From: Candidatus Odinarchaeota archaeon | GTDB taxonomy: Archaea > Asgardarchaeota > JAGGXT01 | Direction of reading: 5' to 3' | Length of the DNA stretch: 9,711 nucleotides | Assembly (NCBI GenBank): GCA_021162905.1 | Contig: JAGGXT010000230.1 | Span: 1 to 9,711 of the forward strand | Shown here: in pieces, positions 1 through 6,346 of the stretch | Layout of the letters: every line of letters starts with the position of its first letter | Position numbering within the stretch: position 1 is the stretch's first letter | Notes under the pieces: generated by a model | What the model was told of the DNA's origin: nothing | The model's database searches: none | What the model saw: only the letters and a program-made list of their open reading frames with translations | Made by a program: the position numbers and the translations under genes

Positions 1-225
1 ATAAATATTCATTCATCTAAATTAAGATCGTTTATTCCTCTAGAAAGTTTGGCTAGTATACTTATGTTCATAGGTGCTGTTCTTGACCCTGTTGTATTTA
101 TCTATAGAGGAGTGTATCTTTATCTTCCAATAATAGATTCGCTAATCTTTTACACTTCCATTTTAATAATGTTTTTAACGTTTCTTTTCAGAAAGAGCAT
201 ACTAATCCTTCCTCAAGAAGAATGA
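1..225 (+). CDS. C-terminal fragment of an unidentified integral membrane protein (5' end outside the window)
   Basis: The frame beginning at base 1 is open for 74 codons and stops at TGA 223-225, so this is the tail of a gene that starts before the window. It encodes two hydrophobic stretches, roughly residues 15-36 (around ASILMFIGAVLDPVVFIY) and 43-66 (around LPIIDSLIFYTSILIMFL). A basic turn (RKS) and a short acidic end (PQEE) follow, as at the end of a multi-span membrane protein. There is no recognisable family motif, so no function is offered. The codon use (ATA, CTT, AGA) matches the neighbouring genes. A purely fortuitous open frame is possible at this length, but the alternation of hydrophobic and charged segments favours a real gene. 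Confidence 0.55.
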   Translation: MNIHSSKLRSFIPLESLASILMFIGAVLDPVVFIYRGVYLYLPIIDSLIFYTSILIMFLTFLFRKSILILPQEE

Positions 226-435
226 GTTGGATTTTGGAGTTAAGAGCTAAATCCTTATTTTAAATTAGATGATAAAAGTGATAAATTGATGAAGAGGATT
301 ATCTTCAATTTTCAGCAAGAGATATAATATCAAGCCTAATGATAATATAGTATATCACTATCATGAAAAATACCATCGTTATCAATATGTTTATAATAAC
401 ATTAAAAGATAAAATAAATAGGGTTGAGTGTTATC
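226..435. other. Intergenic spacer with the ATPase promoter
   Basis: No credible reading frame or structured RNA was found in this AT-rich spacer. It contains a short perfect inverted repeat, GATAT-A-ATATC, at 321-331. Its downstream end carries the TATA-like box described separately. Confidence 0.5.
390..397 (+). promoter_or_regulatory. Candidate TATA box for the GvpD-like ATPase gene
   Basis: TTTATAAT at 390-397 matches the archaeal TATA consensus. Transcription would begin about 25-27 bases after its centre, near 419-421. That leaves a very short leader before ATG 436, or an almost leaderless message if TTG 424 is used. The surrounding DNA is AT-rich, so chance matches are easy. Confidence 0.4.
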
Positions 436-1818
436 ATGGTAAATAGGCTTATGAGATTACCTGATGAAGTAATTTCTCACATTTTTAAAGAGCCTAGAAA
501 TATAATGATTAGGGGTTATGCAGGTGCTGGAAAGACTATCTTTGCTTTGAATATTTTTCAATACATACTTTCGAAAGGAGGTATCGCTTATTATCTTGTC
601 ACCATGATGTCGAAGAAAAAATTCCTCTCCATATTTCCTTGGCTTAAGGAGTATGAACGGTATATTTTAGATTTCGAGTCTCTTAAATTAGATTTAATGA
701 AAAAACTTGGACTTCCTATTAGAGACTACGAGAGTGTAAGGGCTTTATTCTCTGAGATATCATCAGCAAAGAAGCATCCAAAGGTCTTCATAGTAGACTC
801 TATTGACTACCTTAAGTACAAATTAGAAGTAAAAGAGAATGATATAACGTTAGAGGAGTTTTTGCTTCTATTCTCATCAGAGGAAAGAATTTCCCTAATT
901 TTCCTTAAAGAAGAGCCAAATGAGTCGCCATTGGATTCCATGATGGATGATGTAATTACTTTAAAGAAAAAGTATATTCGTGGCAGAGTTTATCGTGAAA
1001 TAATTTTTGACAGGATTTATGGAGAATTACTGCCAAAAAATGTATACCCATTTTCACTCATAGAACATAAATTTTATCACTTTAGAGAAATTTATCCTGT
1101 TCCTTCAATTTCAAAAATAGAGAAAAAAGAAATAAAGGGAGAGAAGGTTCCTACACTAATTCCAGAACTTGATAAAATTCTTAATGGTGGCTATCAGAGG
1201 GGAAGTATTAATCTGCTGTACGCTGGAAAGAACACGAGAAGATACTATCGGTGGATTGTTGTACCCTCGATGGCAAATCTTCTCCTGAATGAGATCCCAG
1301 TATTTATTTTACCATCTGCTGGGGCATCGTACTCTGATGTTGAGAGATGGATAATGCCTTTAGTTGGAAGGGAGCTTTTTGAAAAATATCTCTATATATT
1401 TCAACTACCTCCTGAGGATGTTTGGAAAAAGAACATTTTCAGACTGTCTGGAAAGTTGTTCATGGAAGATTATGATATTATCATGGATAATATTAAAGCT
1501 GTCCTAAAGAAGCTTAATTCAACCTTTTATGGTTTCTTTATAGGATCAGATATTTTAGAGAATGTCTATGGTGTTAATGAATTCAAAAGAACGTTTGGCT
1601 TTTTTGCTAGGGACCTAACAGTTACAAATGGTATTGTTTTCCTTATTTACAAGTACGGCCAAAAGACAGCTGATGTATTAGTCAATTTTGCAAATACGCA
1701 TTTCCGAATCATTAACAAAAACGGTAATATTTTAGTTTATGGTGAGTCGCCAGTTACGCCATACTATGCTCTGGTCATTGATGATAAAGGGCATCCCAAT
1801 CTAATCCCCATCAGATAG
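436..1818 (+). CDS. GvpD/RAD55-like P-loop ATPase with two RecA-type domains, the second degenerate
   Basis: This is a cytosolic nucleotide-binding protein of the RecA/KaiC/RAD55 superfamily, about 460 aa. The N-terminal domain opens with LPDEVISHIF and a perfect Walker A, GYAGAGKT (residues 27-34). The YLVTMMSKKKFLSIFPWL stretch recalls the 'lsT..s...l....pWL' segment of GvpD/RAD55-like ATPases, and KVFIVDSIDYL gives the Walker B aspartate (D121). A second KaiC-like domain starts near residue 239 with PTLIPELDKILNGGYQRG. Its P-loop is YAGKNTRR instead of GxxGxGKT, so it probably cannot hydrolyse ATP. I prefer ATG 436, preceded by a weak GAGTG; in-frame TTG 424 would add four residues. GvpD is a gas-vesicle regulator in haloarchaea, but no gvp genes occur here, so the role is unknown. 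The next gene, 71 bp downstream, encodes a membrane protein. Confidence 0.8.
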   Translation: MVNRLMRLPDEVISHIFKEPRNIMIRGYAGAGKTIFALNIFQYILSKGGIAYYLVTMMSKKKFLSIFPWLKEYERYILDFESLKLDLMKKLGLPIRDYESVRALFSEISSAKKHPKVFIVDSIDYLKYKLEVKENDITLEEFLLLFSSEERISLIFLKEEPNESPLDSMMDDVITLKKKYIRGRVYREIIFDRIYGELLPKNVYPFSLIEHKFYHFREIYPVPSISKIEKKEIKGEKVPTLIPELDKILNGGYQRGSINLLYAGKNTRRYYRWIVVPSMANLLLNEIPVFILPSAGASYSDVERWIMPLVGRELFEKYLYIFQLPPEDVWKKNIFRLSGKLFMEDYDIIMDNIKAVLKKLNSTFYGFFIGSDILENVYGVNEFKRTFGFFARDLTVTNGIVFLIYKYGQKTADVLVNFANTHFRIINKNGNILVYGESPVTPYYALVIDDKGHPNLIPIR

Positions 1819-1843
1819 CACATGAATAATTCGATCAAGAACG

Positions 1844-1859
1844 CAAAAGTCTTATTAAG
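1844..1859 (+). promoter_or_regulatory. Candidate BRE/TATA element for the small membrane-protein gene
   Basis: GCAAAAGTCTTATTAA at 1843-1858 resembles a purine-rich BRE followed by a TATA-like TTATTAA. The start ATG at 1890 lies about 35 bases beyond the box centre, giving a leader of under 10 bases. A GAGGT at 1867-1871 is 18 bases from the ATG, too far for a normal ribosome site. Together this favours an independent, nearly leaderless transcript. Confidence 0.35.
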
Positions 1860-1889
1860 ATATTTTGAGGTATTCATATTAGATACCGT

Positions 1890-2375
1890 ATGAGAGTGTA
1901 TTTCTTATATCTTATTGCAAAAAGGGTTGAAAGGATTAGAAAAGGACTACTAGCTTTATTTCTCATCGCTACAGCGGTAATCGATATTGTAATAACTTAT
2001 CATGTGTATATGGAGTATCCAGCTGTATTTTTTAAGCACGAGGCAAACGTACTGTTTTTACGAATTACATATATGTTTGGAATAAATATTGCGATCTTGG
2101 TTGTCACATTGATTGATATGCTCTATTTAATTATCCTATACATTCTTCCTTATAGGGCCATCCGTACATTTGTTTTTCATAAGGCAACGCTACATCTACT
2201 TGGTCTTAATTGGCTTCTCATCATACAGTTTAATGTATTCATAATATTCATCAGTATTATCAACTTCACTTACAGCTCATTTGTCACAGCAATTCTTATA
2301 GTTTCGTTTATCACCGACGAAGAACTCTTCTCGGATCTCTGTAAGCTGGTTGAAAAATTTAGAAAAAATAAATAA
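1890..2375 (+). CDS. Small multi-span membrane protein with a DUF5658-like motif
   Basis: A 161-aa protein that is almost entirely hydrophobic. A basic N-terminus (KRVERIRKG, residues 11-19) precedes a first span at about 20-41. A second span at about 64-86, a third at about 105-127 and a short hydrophobic segment at about 129-142 follow, then a charged tail (LVEKFRKNK). In and after span 1 the pattern AVIDIVITYHVYMEY...HEAN (D32, T36, E51-A52-N53) resembles the D-x(3)-T...E-x-N signature of DUF5658-type small membrane proteins. That likeness is by eye. No enzymatic residues are evident and the role is unknown. The gene lies 71 bp after the GvpD-like ATPase on the same strand, so a functional pair is possible, although a promoter-like element lies between them. 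Confidence 0.65.
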   Translation: MRVYFLYLIAKRVERIRKGLLALFLIATAVIDIVITYHVYMEYPAVFFKHEANVLFLRITYMFGINIAILVVTLIDMLYLIILYILPYRAIRTFVFHKATLHLLGLNWLLIIQFNVFIIFISIINFTYSSFVTAILIVSFITDEELFSDLCKLVEKFRKNK

Positions 2376-2376
2376 T
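2352..2376 (-). terminator. T-rich terminator tract for the MFS gene, inside the opposing gene's 3' end
   Basis: Read on the minus strand, just past the MFS stop codon, this stretch is TTATTTATTTTTT followed by a second T5 run (the complement of A-runs at 2363-2368 and 2353-2357). Archaeal polymerases terminate at such U-rich tracts without needing a hairpin. It overlaps the last codons of the convergent membrane-protein gene. Confidence 0.45.
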
Positions 2377-2384
2377 GAACTAAG

Positions 2385-2399
2385 TTATTCTTTCCTTTC
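2385..2399 (+). terminator. Pyrimidine-rich terminator tract for the small membrane-protein gene
   Basis: TTATTCTTTCCTTTC lies immediately after the plus-strand stop codon and a 9-base gap. It overlaps the last codons of the opposing MFS gene. A T-rich, hairpin-free tract at this position is the usual archaeal termination signal. The interrupting C residues make it weaker than its partner on the other strand. Confidence 0.35.
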
Positions 2400-3710
2400 C
2401 AGTTCCTCAAGGGTCTTCCCCTTAGTTTCGATTCCGAGGATTAAAACTATAATACCCGCTACAAGATGGACCATGAAGAAAGCTATGAATGGTAAATATA
2501 GTCCACCAATTGTATAGAAGTACCCAGTAAGATAAGGGGCTACTATTCCTGCGATCCGACCACTACTTGCTGCAGTTCCTGATCCAGTTCCTCTGTAATC
2601 GGTTGGATACATCTCGGGAGTATATGTATAAAGGGCAGACCATGCTCCCAAGTTAAAGAATGCAATAATTATACTAGCAATCAGTACATAGAATGCACTA
2701 TAACTAGTTATTGCAAGAAGTACGCAGCCTACACTTGCACCAACTAAGTAAAAGCCTAAAATAATCTTTCTGCCAAATTTATCCAGTGAAAGAGCTGCTG
2801 TGTAATACCCCGGAATTTGAGCTATTGTGACTATGATTGTCCAAAGAATTGCTTGTTCCTCCGAGAAAAATTTATCAGCATAAAATTTTGGAAGCCAAAG
2901 AAAGATTCCGTGGTACGTATAAACCAAGGCCATCCATAGAACTATTAACAATACAGTTCTCTTGAAGTACTCTCCTCTAAATAAATCTTTAAAATTAACT
3001 TTTACTTCTCTAATGAGAATATCTTCAGATCTAACTTCTTCATCTTTGCCAATAAAACCGTATTTCTTAAGAATGTCAATTGCTTCTTGAATCCTTTTCT
3101 TCTTTTCCAAGAATCTAATAGATTCTGGTAGTGTAAGTAAGACTAGTGGAACTAAAATTAAAGGTATTATCCCTACAAAGAATGTATATCGCCATCCCCA
3201 ACTTGGAAGTACAAATAGCGACAGAAAGAGTCCAAGGAGTACACCCCAAACCCAAGCAGTTTCAACAAGACCTATCATTCTACCTCTGTATCTAGCTGGT
3301 GGATATTCAGAAACATATACCCCCGGGATTGGAAGTGCTCCACCCAGACCAATGCCAGCTATAGCACGAATAATTAATAATGATTCGTAATTCGGTGTTA
3401 TCCCACAAAGAGCGGTGAATACGCTATAAATAATTAGCGCAAGAGCTAGCGTTTTTTTCCGTCCTATTCTATCTGCGATAAATCCAAATGTTATCGCTCC
3501 AAAAAACATGCCTATATATCCAGATGACCCGAGAATGCCCAACTCTATGTCTGTTAGATTAAACTCCCTTGCAATGGGGCGAAGAAGAACAGAAATTAGC
3601 ATTACATCCATTGCGGTAAATGCATAAGCTAAGAAACTTATTAGAAATATCCAAATATGTATACTCATAAACTTACTTCTTTCTAAGAAATCGATTAATT
3701 TAAAAGACAT
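2385..3710 (-). CDS. MFS transporter, AAHS/sugar-porter-like (12 transmembrane segments)
   Basis: A major facilitator superfamily secondary carrier of 441 aa in the cytoplasmic membrane, full family length. TM1 (about 18-41) carries D35 in AMDVMLISVLLRPI, a feature of aromatic acid:H+ symporters and related organic-acid or niacin carriers. The loop 2-3 signature GFIADRIGRKK lies at 76-86. IRAIAGIGLGGALPIPG is the conserved TM4 region, and PESIRFLEKKKR ends the first half before a charged central loop. The second half repeats the pattern with SLDKFGRKII, then PEMYPTDYRGTGSGTA and SGRIAG. ATG 3710 is supported by AAGGTGA six bases upstream. Transport is probably proton-coupled. The substrate is not readable, but the adjacent amidohydrolase and molybdenum hydroxylase suggest an N-heterocycle or a related organic compound (inference). 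Confidence 0.88.
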   Translation of the reverse strand: MSFKLIDFLERSKFMSIHIWIFLISFLAYAFTAMDVMLISVLLRPIAREFNLTDIELGILGSSGYIGMFFGAITFGFIADRIGRKKTLALALIIYSVFTALCGITPNYESLLIIRAIAGIGLGGALPIPGVYVSEYPPARYRGRMIGLVETAWVWGVLLGLFLSLFVLPSWGWRYTFFVGIIPLILVPLVLLTLPESIRFLEKKKRIQEAIDILKKYGFIGKDEEVRSEDILIREVKVNFKDLFRGEYFKRTVLLIVLWMALVYTYHGIFLWLPKFYADKFFSEEQAILWTIIVTIAQIPGYYTAALSLDKFGRKIILGFYLVGASVGCVLLAITSYSAFYVLIASIIIAFFNLGAWSALYTYTPEMYPTDYRGTGSGTAASSGRIAGIVAPYLTGYFYTIGGLYLPFIAFFMVHLVAGIIVLILGIETKGKTLEELERKE

Positions 3711-3716
3711 GCCAAT

Positions 3717-3723
3717 TCACCTT
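3717..3723 (-). promoter_or_regulatory. Ribosome-binding site of the MFS gene
   Basis: On the minus strand AAGGTGA ends six bases before ATG 3710. It matches the anti-Shine-Dalgarno end of archaeal 16S rRNA and fixes the start at residue 1, not at the internal methionine (residue 15). A small inverted repeat TTGTT-AATA-AACAA (3722-3735) abuts and slightly overlaps it. Confidence 0.7.
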
Positions 3724-3799
3724 GTTAATAAACAATGTTTTGGTCCGACTCACGTTTTGTAATACTAAATATCTACATATATCTTACTGAAATAGGATA

Positions 3800-3834
3800 C
3801 AGCTTTTTTATATTAAATATTTCAGCTTTTTTAT
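3800..3834 (-). repeat. Perfect 12-bp direct repeat, 23-bp period, upstream of the MFS gene
   Basis: CAGCTTTTTTAT occurs at 3800-3811 and again at 3823-3834; read towards the MFS gene it is ATAAAAAAGCTG. The 23-base spacing is about two helical turns, so both copies face the same side of the DNA. The MFS-proximal copy merges with a TATA-like TTTAATATAAAA. It could be a regulator-binding pair or a duplicated promoter element. Confidence 0.5.
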
Positions 3835-3882
3835 GTGATTATTGCAGATAGATAAACAGTCTTAAAACGTAGCTTATTAATT

Positions 3883-3918
3883 CTTCAGTATCCTTTACTG
3901 AAGTTTAGCTATAAACTT
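3883..3918. promoter_or_regulatory. Two inverted repeats sharing three bases
   Basis: CTTCAGTA-tcctt-TACTGAAG (3883-3903) has perfect 8-bp arms. AAGTTTA-gcta-TAAACTT (3901-3918) has perfect 7-bp arms. The AAG at 3901-3903 belongs to both, so in RNA the two stem-loops cannot both form completely. No T-run follows in the minus direction, which argues against an intrinsic terminator. An operator or a leader structure is possible. Confidence 0.45.
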
Positions 3919-4003
3919 TAACATTTATTAGCAGATGAGAAGGTAATTTAATCTATAGATATAGAATATCCACTACTCTTTATGGTCATTATATTTAGAA
4001 GAG

Positions 4004-4017
4004 AATAAAATAAAAAT
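4004..4017 (-). terminator. T-rich terminator of the amidohydrolase gene
   Basis: Within about 20 bases after the amidohydrolase stop codon the minus strand reads ATTTTTATTTTATT, a classic archaeal oligo-T termination tract. It separates this gene from the MFS gene 300 bp further on. Confidence 0.5.
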
Positions 4018-4023
4018 GAGAGA

Positions 4024-5415
4024 TCATTCGACATTCCATCGAGGGCTTATTTTTATTCCAGCCCTCTCATAAACTTTCTCGGCTTGTATTTTTGCTCTTT
4101 TCAATATATCTTCTTCATCTAGAGTTAGCACTTTCTTGTTTTCTACAACAATCTTGCCATCAACAATCACAGTATCAACATCGTAGCCGTGAGCAGCGTA
4201 CACTAAGTTACTTACTGGGTTTGTATATGGTGTTAAATGAGGTGCATGCATATCAATTAAAATTATATCTGCTTTTTTCCCTACTTCAATGCTTCCTATT
4301 TCATTTTCTAAACCCATTGCCTTGGCTCCATTTATTGTAGCCATTTCAATTACAGTTTCCGCAGGCATTACTTTGGGATCCATAATTCTAACTTTATGAA
4401 TTATGGCTGCAAGTTTCATCTCTCTGATCATATCATAGCTATTATTACTAGGTCCGCCATCACAACCAAGTCCCACGTTAACACCAGCATTTAACATTTC
4501 AGGTATTGGTGCTATGCCGCTAGCAAGCTTCAGATTGCTAGATGGATTATGACTTACATGAGTTTCAGTTTCCGCCAACCTTTTTATATCTTCATCTTTC
4601 ATCCAGACGGCATGCGCTATAACGACATCCGGACCCAGCATTCCTACCCATTCTGCAAACTCTGTAAGCCCCATATTGAAAGTTTTCTTCAAATATCTTA
4701 CATCATCTACTACTTCACCTAAGTGATAGGTTATTCTCATTTTGTGCTCATTTGCTAATTGCCTTATTTCTCGATATGTTTCCGGGGAAACAGCTCCAAC
4801 AGAGCGAGGACCAAACCAGACATGAATCCGGCCATTTGCCGCATCATCCCATTTCTTGTGCATATCCAAAGCTTCTTTTATGGTTGCTTCCTTTTCTTCA
4901 ACCATACCAGGGTACATTATACTTTCCGAGTCTGCATACCCTGTGGAATCCATAACTATCTTACTTAAACCAGCACGAATACCAGACTTTTCAACAACTT
5001 GAGCTATACCATCAAATCCGTATCTCCCTGCAATCATTACTTCTAAAAATGTTGTTGTTCCCGTTCTTAACATCTCCAATATGCATAGTTCAGCACTTGT
5101 GCGTCCATCTTCCGCGGTATAATTTCCTTGAAGAACCCATACACGATCTTTCAGCCACGTAACAAGAGATACATCGTCAGCGCATCCTCTTATCATTGCT
5201 TGTGCAAGGTGTACATGCGTATCGATAAGTCCTGGCATTACAATTTTTTCACTTGCATCGATTTCAATGTCAGCTTTATATTCCTTAATTAGTTCCTCCG
5301 TTTTTCCAACACCTACAATTCTATTTCCTTCTATAGCAACAGCCCCATCCTTTATAATTCGCCTATTCTTATCAACCGTTATTACATACCCATTTTTTAT
5401 TAAAATGTCAGTCAT
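4024..5415 (-). CDS. Metal-dependent amidohydrolase, MTA/SAH deaminase - ATZ/TRZ type
   Basis: A cytosolic TIM-barrel hydrolase of 463 aa, the usual length for this family, which deaminates or dechlorinates purine nucleosides, guanine-like bases or triazines. All expected residues are present. They are the metal-binding HVH (H67, H69) after MPGLIDT, H231 with general-acid E234 in YHLGE, H268 in IAHAVW, H289 in SHNPSSNLKLASG, and metal ligand D319 in GLGCDGGPSNN. The β-sandwich ends are also typical: an N-terminal DILIKNGYVITVD and a C-terminal GSIEVGKKADIILID. ATG 5415 follows AAAGGTGAT at six bases' spacing. The likely reaction is hydrolytic deamination, but HVHLAQ and GCDGG, instead of the usual HTH and GTDG, make the substrate uncertain. 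It faces the molybdenum hydroxylase gene across a shared promoter region, consistent with sequential steps of one pathway (inference). Confidence 0.88.
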   Translation of the reverse strand: MTDILIKNGYVITVDKNRRIIKDGAVAIEGNRIVGVGKTEELIKEYKADIEIDASEKIVMPGLIDTHVHLAQAMIRGCADDVSLVTWLKDRVWVLQGNYTAEDGRTSAELCILEMLRTGTTTFLEVMIAGRYGFDGIAQVVEKSGIRAGLSKIVMDSTGYADSESIMYPGMVEEKEATIKEALDMHKKWDDAANGRIHVWFGPRSVGAVSPETYREIRQLANEHKMRITYHLGEVVDDVRYLKKTFNMGLTEFAEWVGMLGPDVVIAHAVWMKDEDIKRLAETETHVSHNPSSNLKLASGIAPIPEMLNAGVNVGLGCDGGPSNNSYDMIREMKLAAIIHKVRIMDPKVMPAETVIEMATINGAKAMGLENEIGSIEVGKKADIILIDMHAPHLTPYTNPVSNLVYAAHGYDVDTVIVDGKIVVENKKVLTLDEEDILKRAKIQAEKVYERAGIKISPRWNVE

Positions 5416-5421
5416 AATAAT

Positions 5422-5448
5422 ATCACCTTTGGTGAGGATTTTTCCTCA
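5422..5448 (-). promoter_or_regulatory. Amidohydrolase ribosome-binding site within overlapping hairpins
   Basis: On the minus strand AAAGGTGAT (5430-5422) lies six bases before ATG 5415 and is a strong archaeal ribosome site. Its GGTGA is the 3' arm of a 5-bp stem UCACC-AAA-GGUGA (5435-5423). The 5' arm's UCA is also the end of another perfect 6-bp stem, UGAGGA-AAAA-UCCUCA (5448-5433). The two stems compete, so the ribosome site could be masked or freed. This matters only if transcription starts upstream of about 5450. Confidence 0.55.
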
Positions 5449-5676
5449 TAAATTAAAAAGACAGATATTATAATTACTATCCAACAAAATATAAACTTAA
5501 TTTGACAACATTCTTTAATATAGACATATTTATACAATATTAATTCTAAATTTCCTTAGATCAGTGCAATTATAATGCCTAAATCGTGTGATTAACGAAT
5601 TTATTTATGAGTAAGTATGTTGATATTTTGAGCTTGTTTAAATAAAAGAAAGATAGATAATATATTTAGCGATTTT

Positions 5677-5681
5677 GAGGT
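5677..5681 (+). promoter_or_regulatory. Ribosome-binding site choosing a TTG start for the molybdenum hydroxylase
   Basis: GAGGT at 5677-5681 is eight bases before TTG 5690, a normal spacing. The longest open frame begins at TTG 5675, which overlaps this site, and TTG 5684 is too close to it. TTG 5690 is therefore the best-supported start. The TATA-like TTTAAATA at 5637-5644 would place the message start near 5666, leaving this site in the leader. Confidence 0.45.
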
Positions 5682-5689
5682 TGTTGATA

Positions 5690-6346
5690 TTGCTTCCAGA
5701 AGCTGTATTAAAAGAAGAAAAGAAAGAGTTAGCTTTTGTTGGTAAAAAAATTCCTAGAGTTGACGCAAAAGAAAAAGTTAGTGGTCGACCGATATACGTA
5801 AGAGATTTGGCTCCTAAAGTATGTTATCACGCCAAAATTGTTAGAAGTATAAGACCTCATGCAAGAATAAAAAATATAGACGTATCCGAGGTTCTTAAAA
5901 TTCCAGGAGTTATAGATGTTATAACAGCTGATGACATCCCTGGAACTAATTTTGTTGATGCTATAATTCCAGATAAGCCTTTTCTCGCAAAAGATGAGGT
6001 TAATTATGTTGGTGAGGAAATAGCTATTGTTGTCGCTATTGATAAAGAAACTGCCGAATTAGCAGCAAAAAAGGTAAAGGTAGAATACGAGGATCTTCCT
6101 TTCGAAATAGATTTTGATATCGATAAAATCGAACCAAATAGGATAATCTGCGATTCACGTATTGAGAAAGGTGACGTTGAGAAAGGGTTTAAAGAAGCAG
6201 CATATGTCATTGAAGAAACCTTTGAAACCGGAGCTCAAGAACATGCATATATAGAACCACAAGGGGTTTTTGCAGATGCAAGTGGTGATATTATCGAAGT
6301 TAAAGCAGCAACACAATGCCCCTATTATGTTCAGAAAAAAATGTAA
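5690..6346 (+). CDS. Xanthine dehydrogenase-family molybdopterin-binding subunit, N-terminal part (frameshifted gene)
   Basis: This is the first third of a molybdenum hydroxylase large subunit (XDH/CoxL/aldehyde oxidoreductase superfamily). VGKKIPRVDAKEKVSGRPIY is the typical family opening. The a/b hammerhead domain follows (HAKIVRSIRPHARIKNID, then IPGVIDVITADDIPG, then VGEEIAIVVA). The first molybdopterin-binding domain begins with EETFETGAQEHAYIEPQG and reaches ATQCPYYVQ. The frame then hits TAA at 6344-6346 immediately after a run of seven A, exactly where the family continues into the next feature. On its own the fragment lacks the active site. The start is taken at TTG 5690 because GAGGT lies eight bases upstream; TTG 5675 would add five residues. 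With the downstream part the product would be about 764 aa, the normal family length. Confidence 0.85.
   Translation: MLPEAVLKEEKKELAFVGKKIPRVDAKEKVSGRPIYVRDLAPKVCYHAKIVRSIRPHARIKNIDVSEVLKIPGVIDVITADDIPGTNFVDAIIPDKPFLAKDEVNYVGEEIAIVVAIDKETAELAAKKVKVEYEDLPFEIDFDIDKIEPNRIICDSRIEKGDVEKGFKEAAYVIEETFETGAQEHAYIEPQGVFADASGDIIEVKAATQCPYYVQKKM

Larger units (their letters stand above)
3711..4023. other. 313-bp spacer between the amidohydrolase and MFS genes, rich in repeats
   Basis: No gene was found here. Reading in the direction of the two flanking minus-strand genes, it holds a T-rich terminator next to the amidohydrolase stop (4004-4017) and a 10-bp palindrome ATCTATAGAT (3951-3960). Two inverted repeats sharing three bases (3883-3918), a duplicated 12-bp element (3800-3811 and 3823-3834) and the MFS ribosome site follow. 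The terminator and length argue that the MFS gene has its own promoter and is not simply read through from the amidohydrolase gene. Confidence 0.6.
5416..5689. other. Divergent promoter region between the amidohydrolase and molybdenum hydroxylase genes
   Basis: This very AT-rich spacer contains no convincing reading frame. Towards the amidohydrolase, GTTTATATTTTG (complement of 5485-5496) is the best TATA-like box. A nearer one in the TTTTTAATTT around 5452-5460 would give a leader of only about 15 bases. Towards the hydroxylase, TTTAAATA (5637-5644) and ATAATATATTTA (5657-5668) are both TATA-like. Co-regulation from this region is plausible, but no clear shared operator was seen. Confidence 0.45.

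Noticed and set aside
260..300. C-box-like sequences (TTGATGA, AGATGAT) suggesting a C/D box small RNA
   Set aside because: No matching D box (CTGA) follows at a sensible distance, and such AT-rich matches arise easily by chance.
436..1818. Gas vesicle gene cluster implied by the GvpD-like ATPase
   Set aside because: No GvpA/C/N/F/L-like proteins occur anywhere in the window; the resemblance is to the P-loop domain only.
3951..3960. ATCTATAGAT as an operator
   Set aside because: A perfect 10-bp palindrome, but short and in AT-rich DNA with no second copy; too weak to call alone.
4092..4340. Open frame of 82 codons on the plus strand inside the amidohydrolase gene
   Set aside because: It is antisense to a strongly conserved protein and its low-complexity L/S/H-rich translation has no family features.
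4752..4968. Two overlapping plus-strand open frames of 67-69 codons inside the amidohydrolase gene
   Set aside because: Shadows of the minus-strand gene in two different frames; neither has a start signal.
6334..6341. Classical programmed -1 ribosomal frameshift at G-AAA-AAA
   Set aside because: The heptamer is not a perfect X-XXY-YYZ site, and I saw no convincing stem-loop or pseudoknot just downstream. A sequencing error, mutation or transcriptional slippage is at least as likely.
6316..6342. ATG 6316 as a genuine start producing a separate downstream protein
   Set aside because: There is no ribosome site before it, and the first eight residues are only the shifted reading of the upstream conserved segment.
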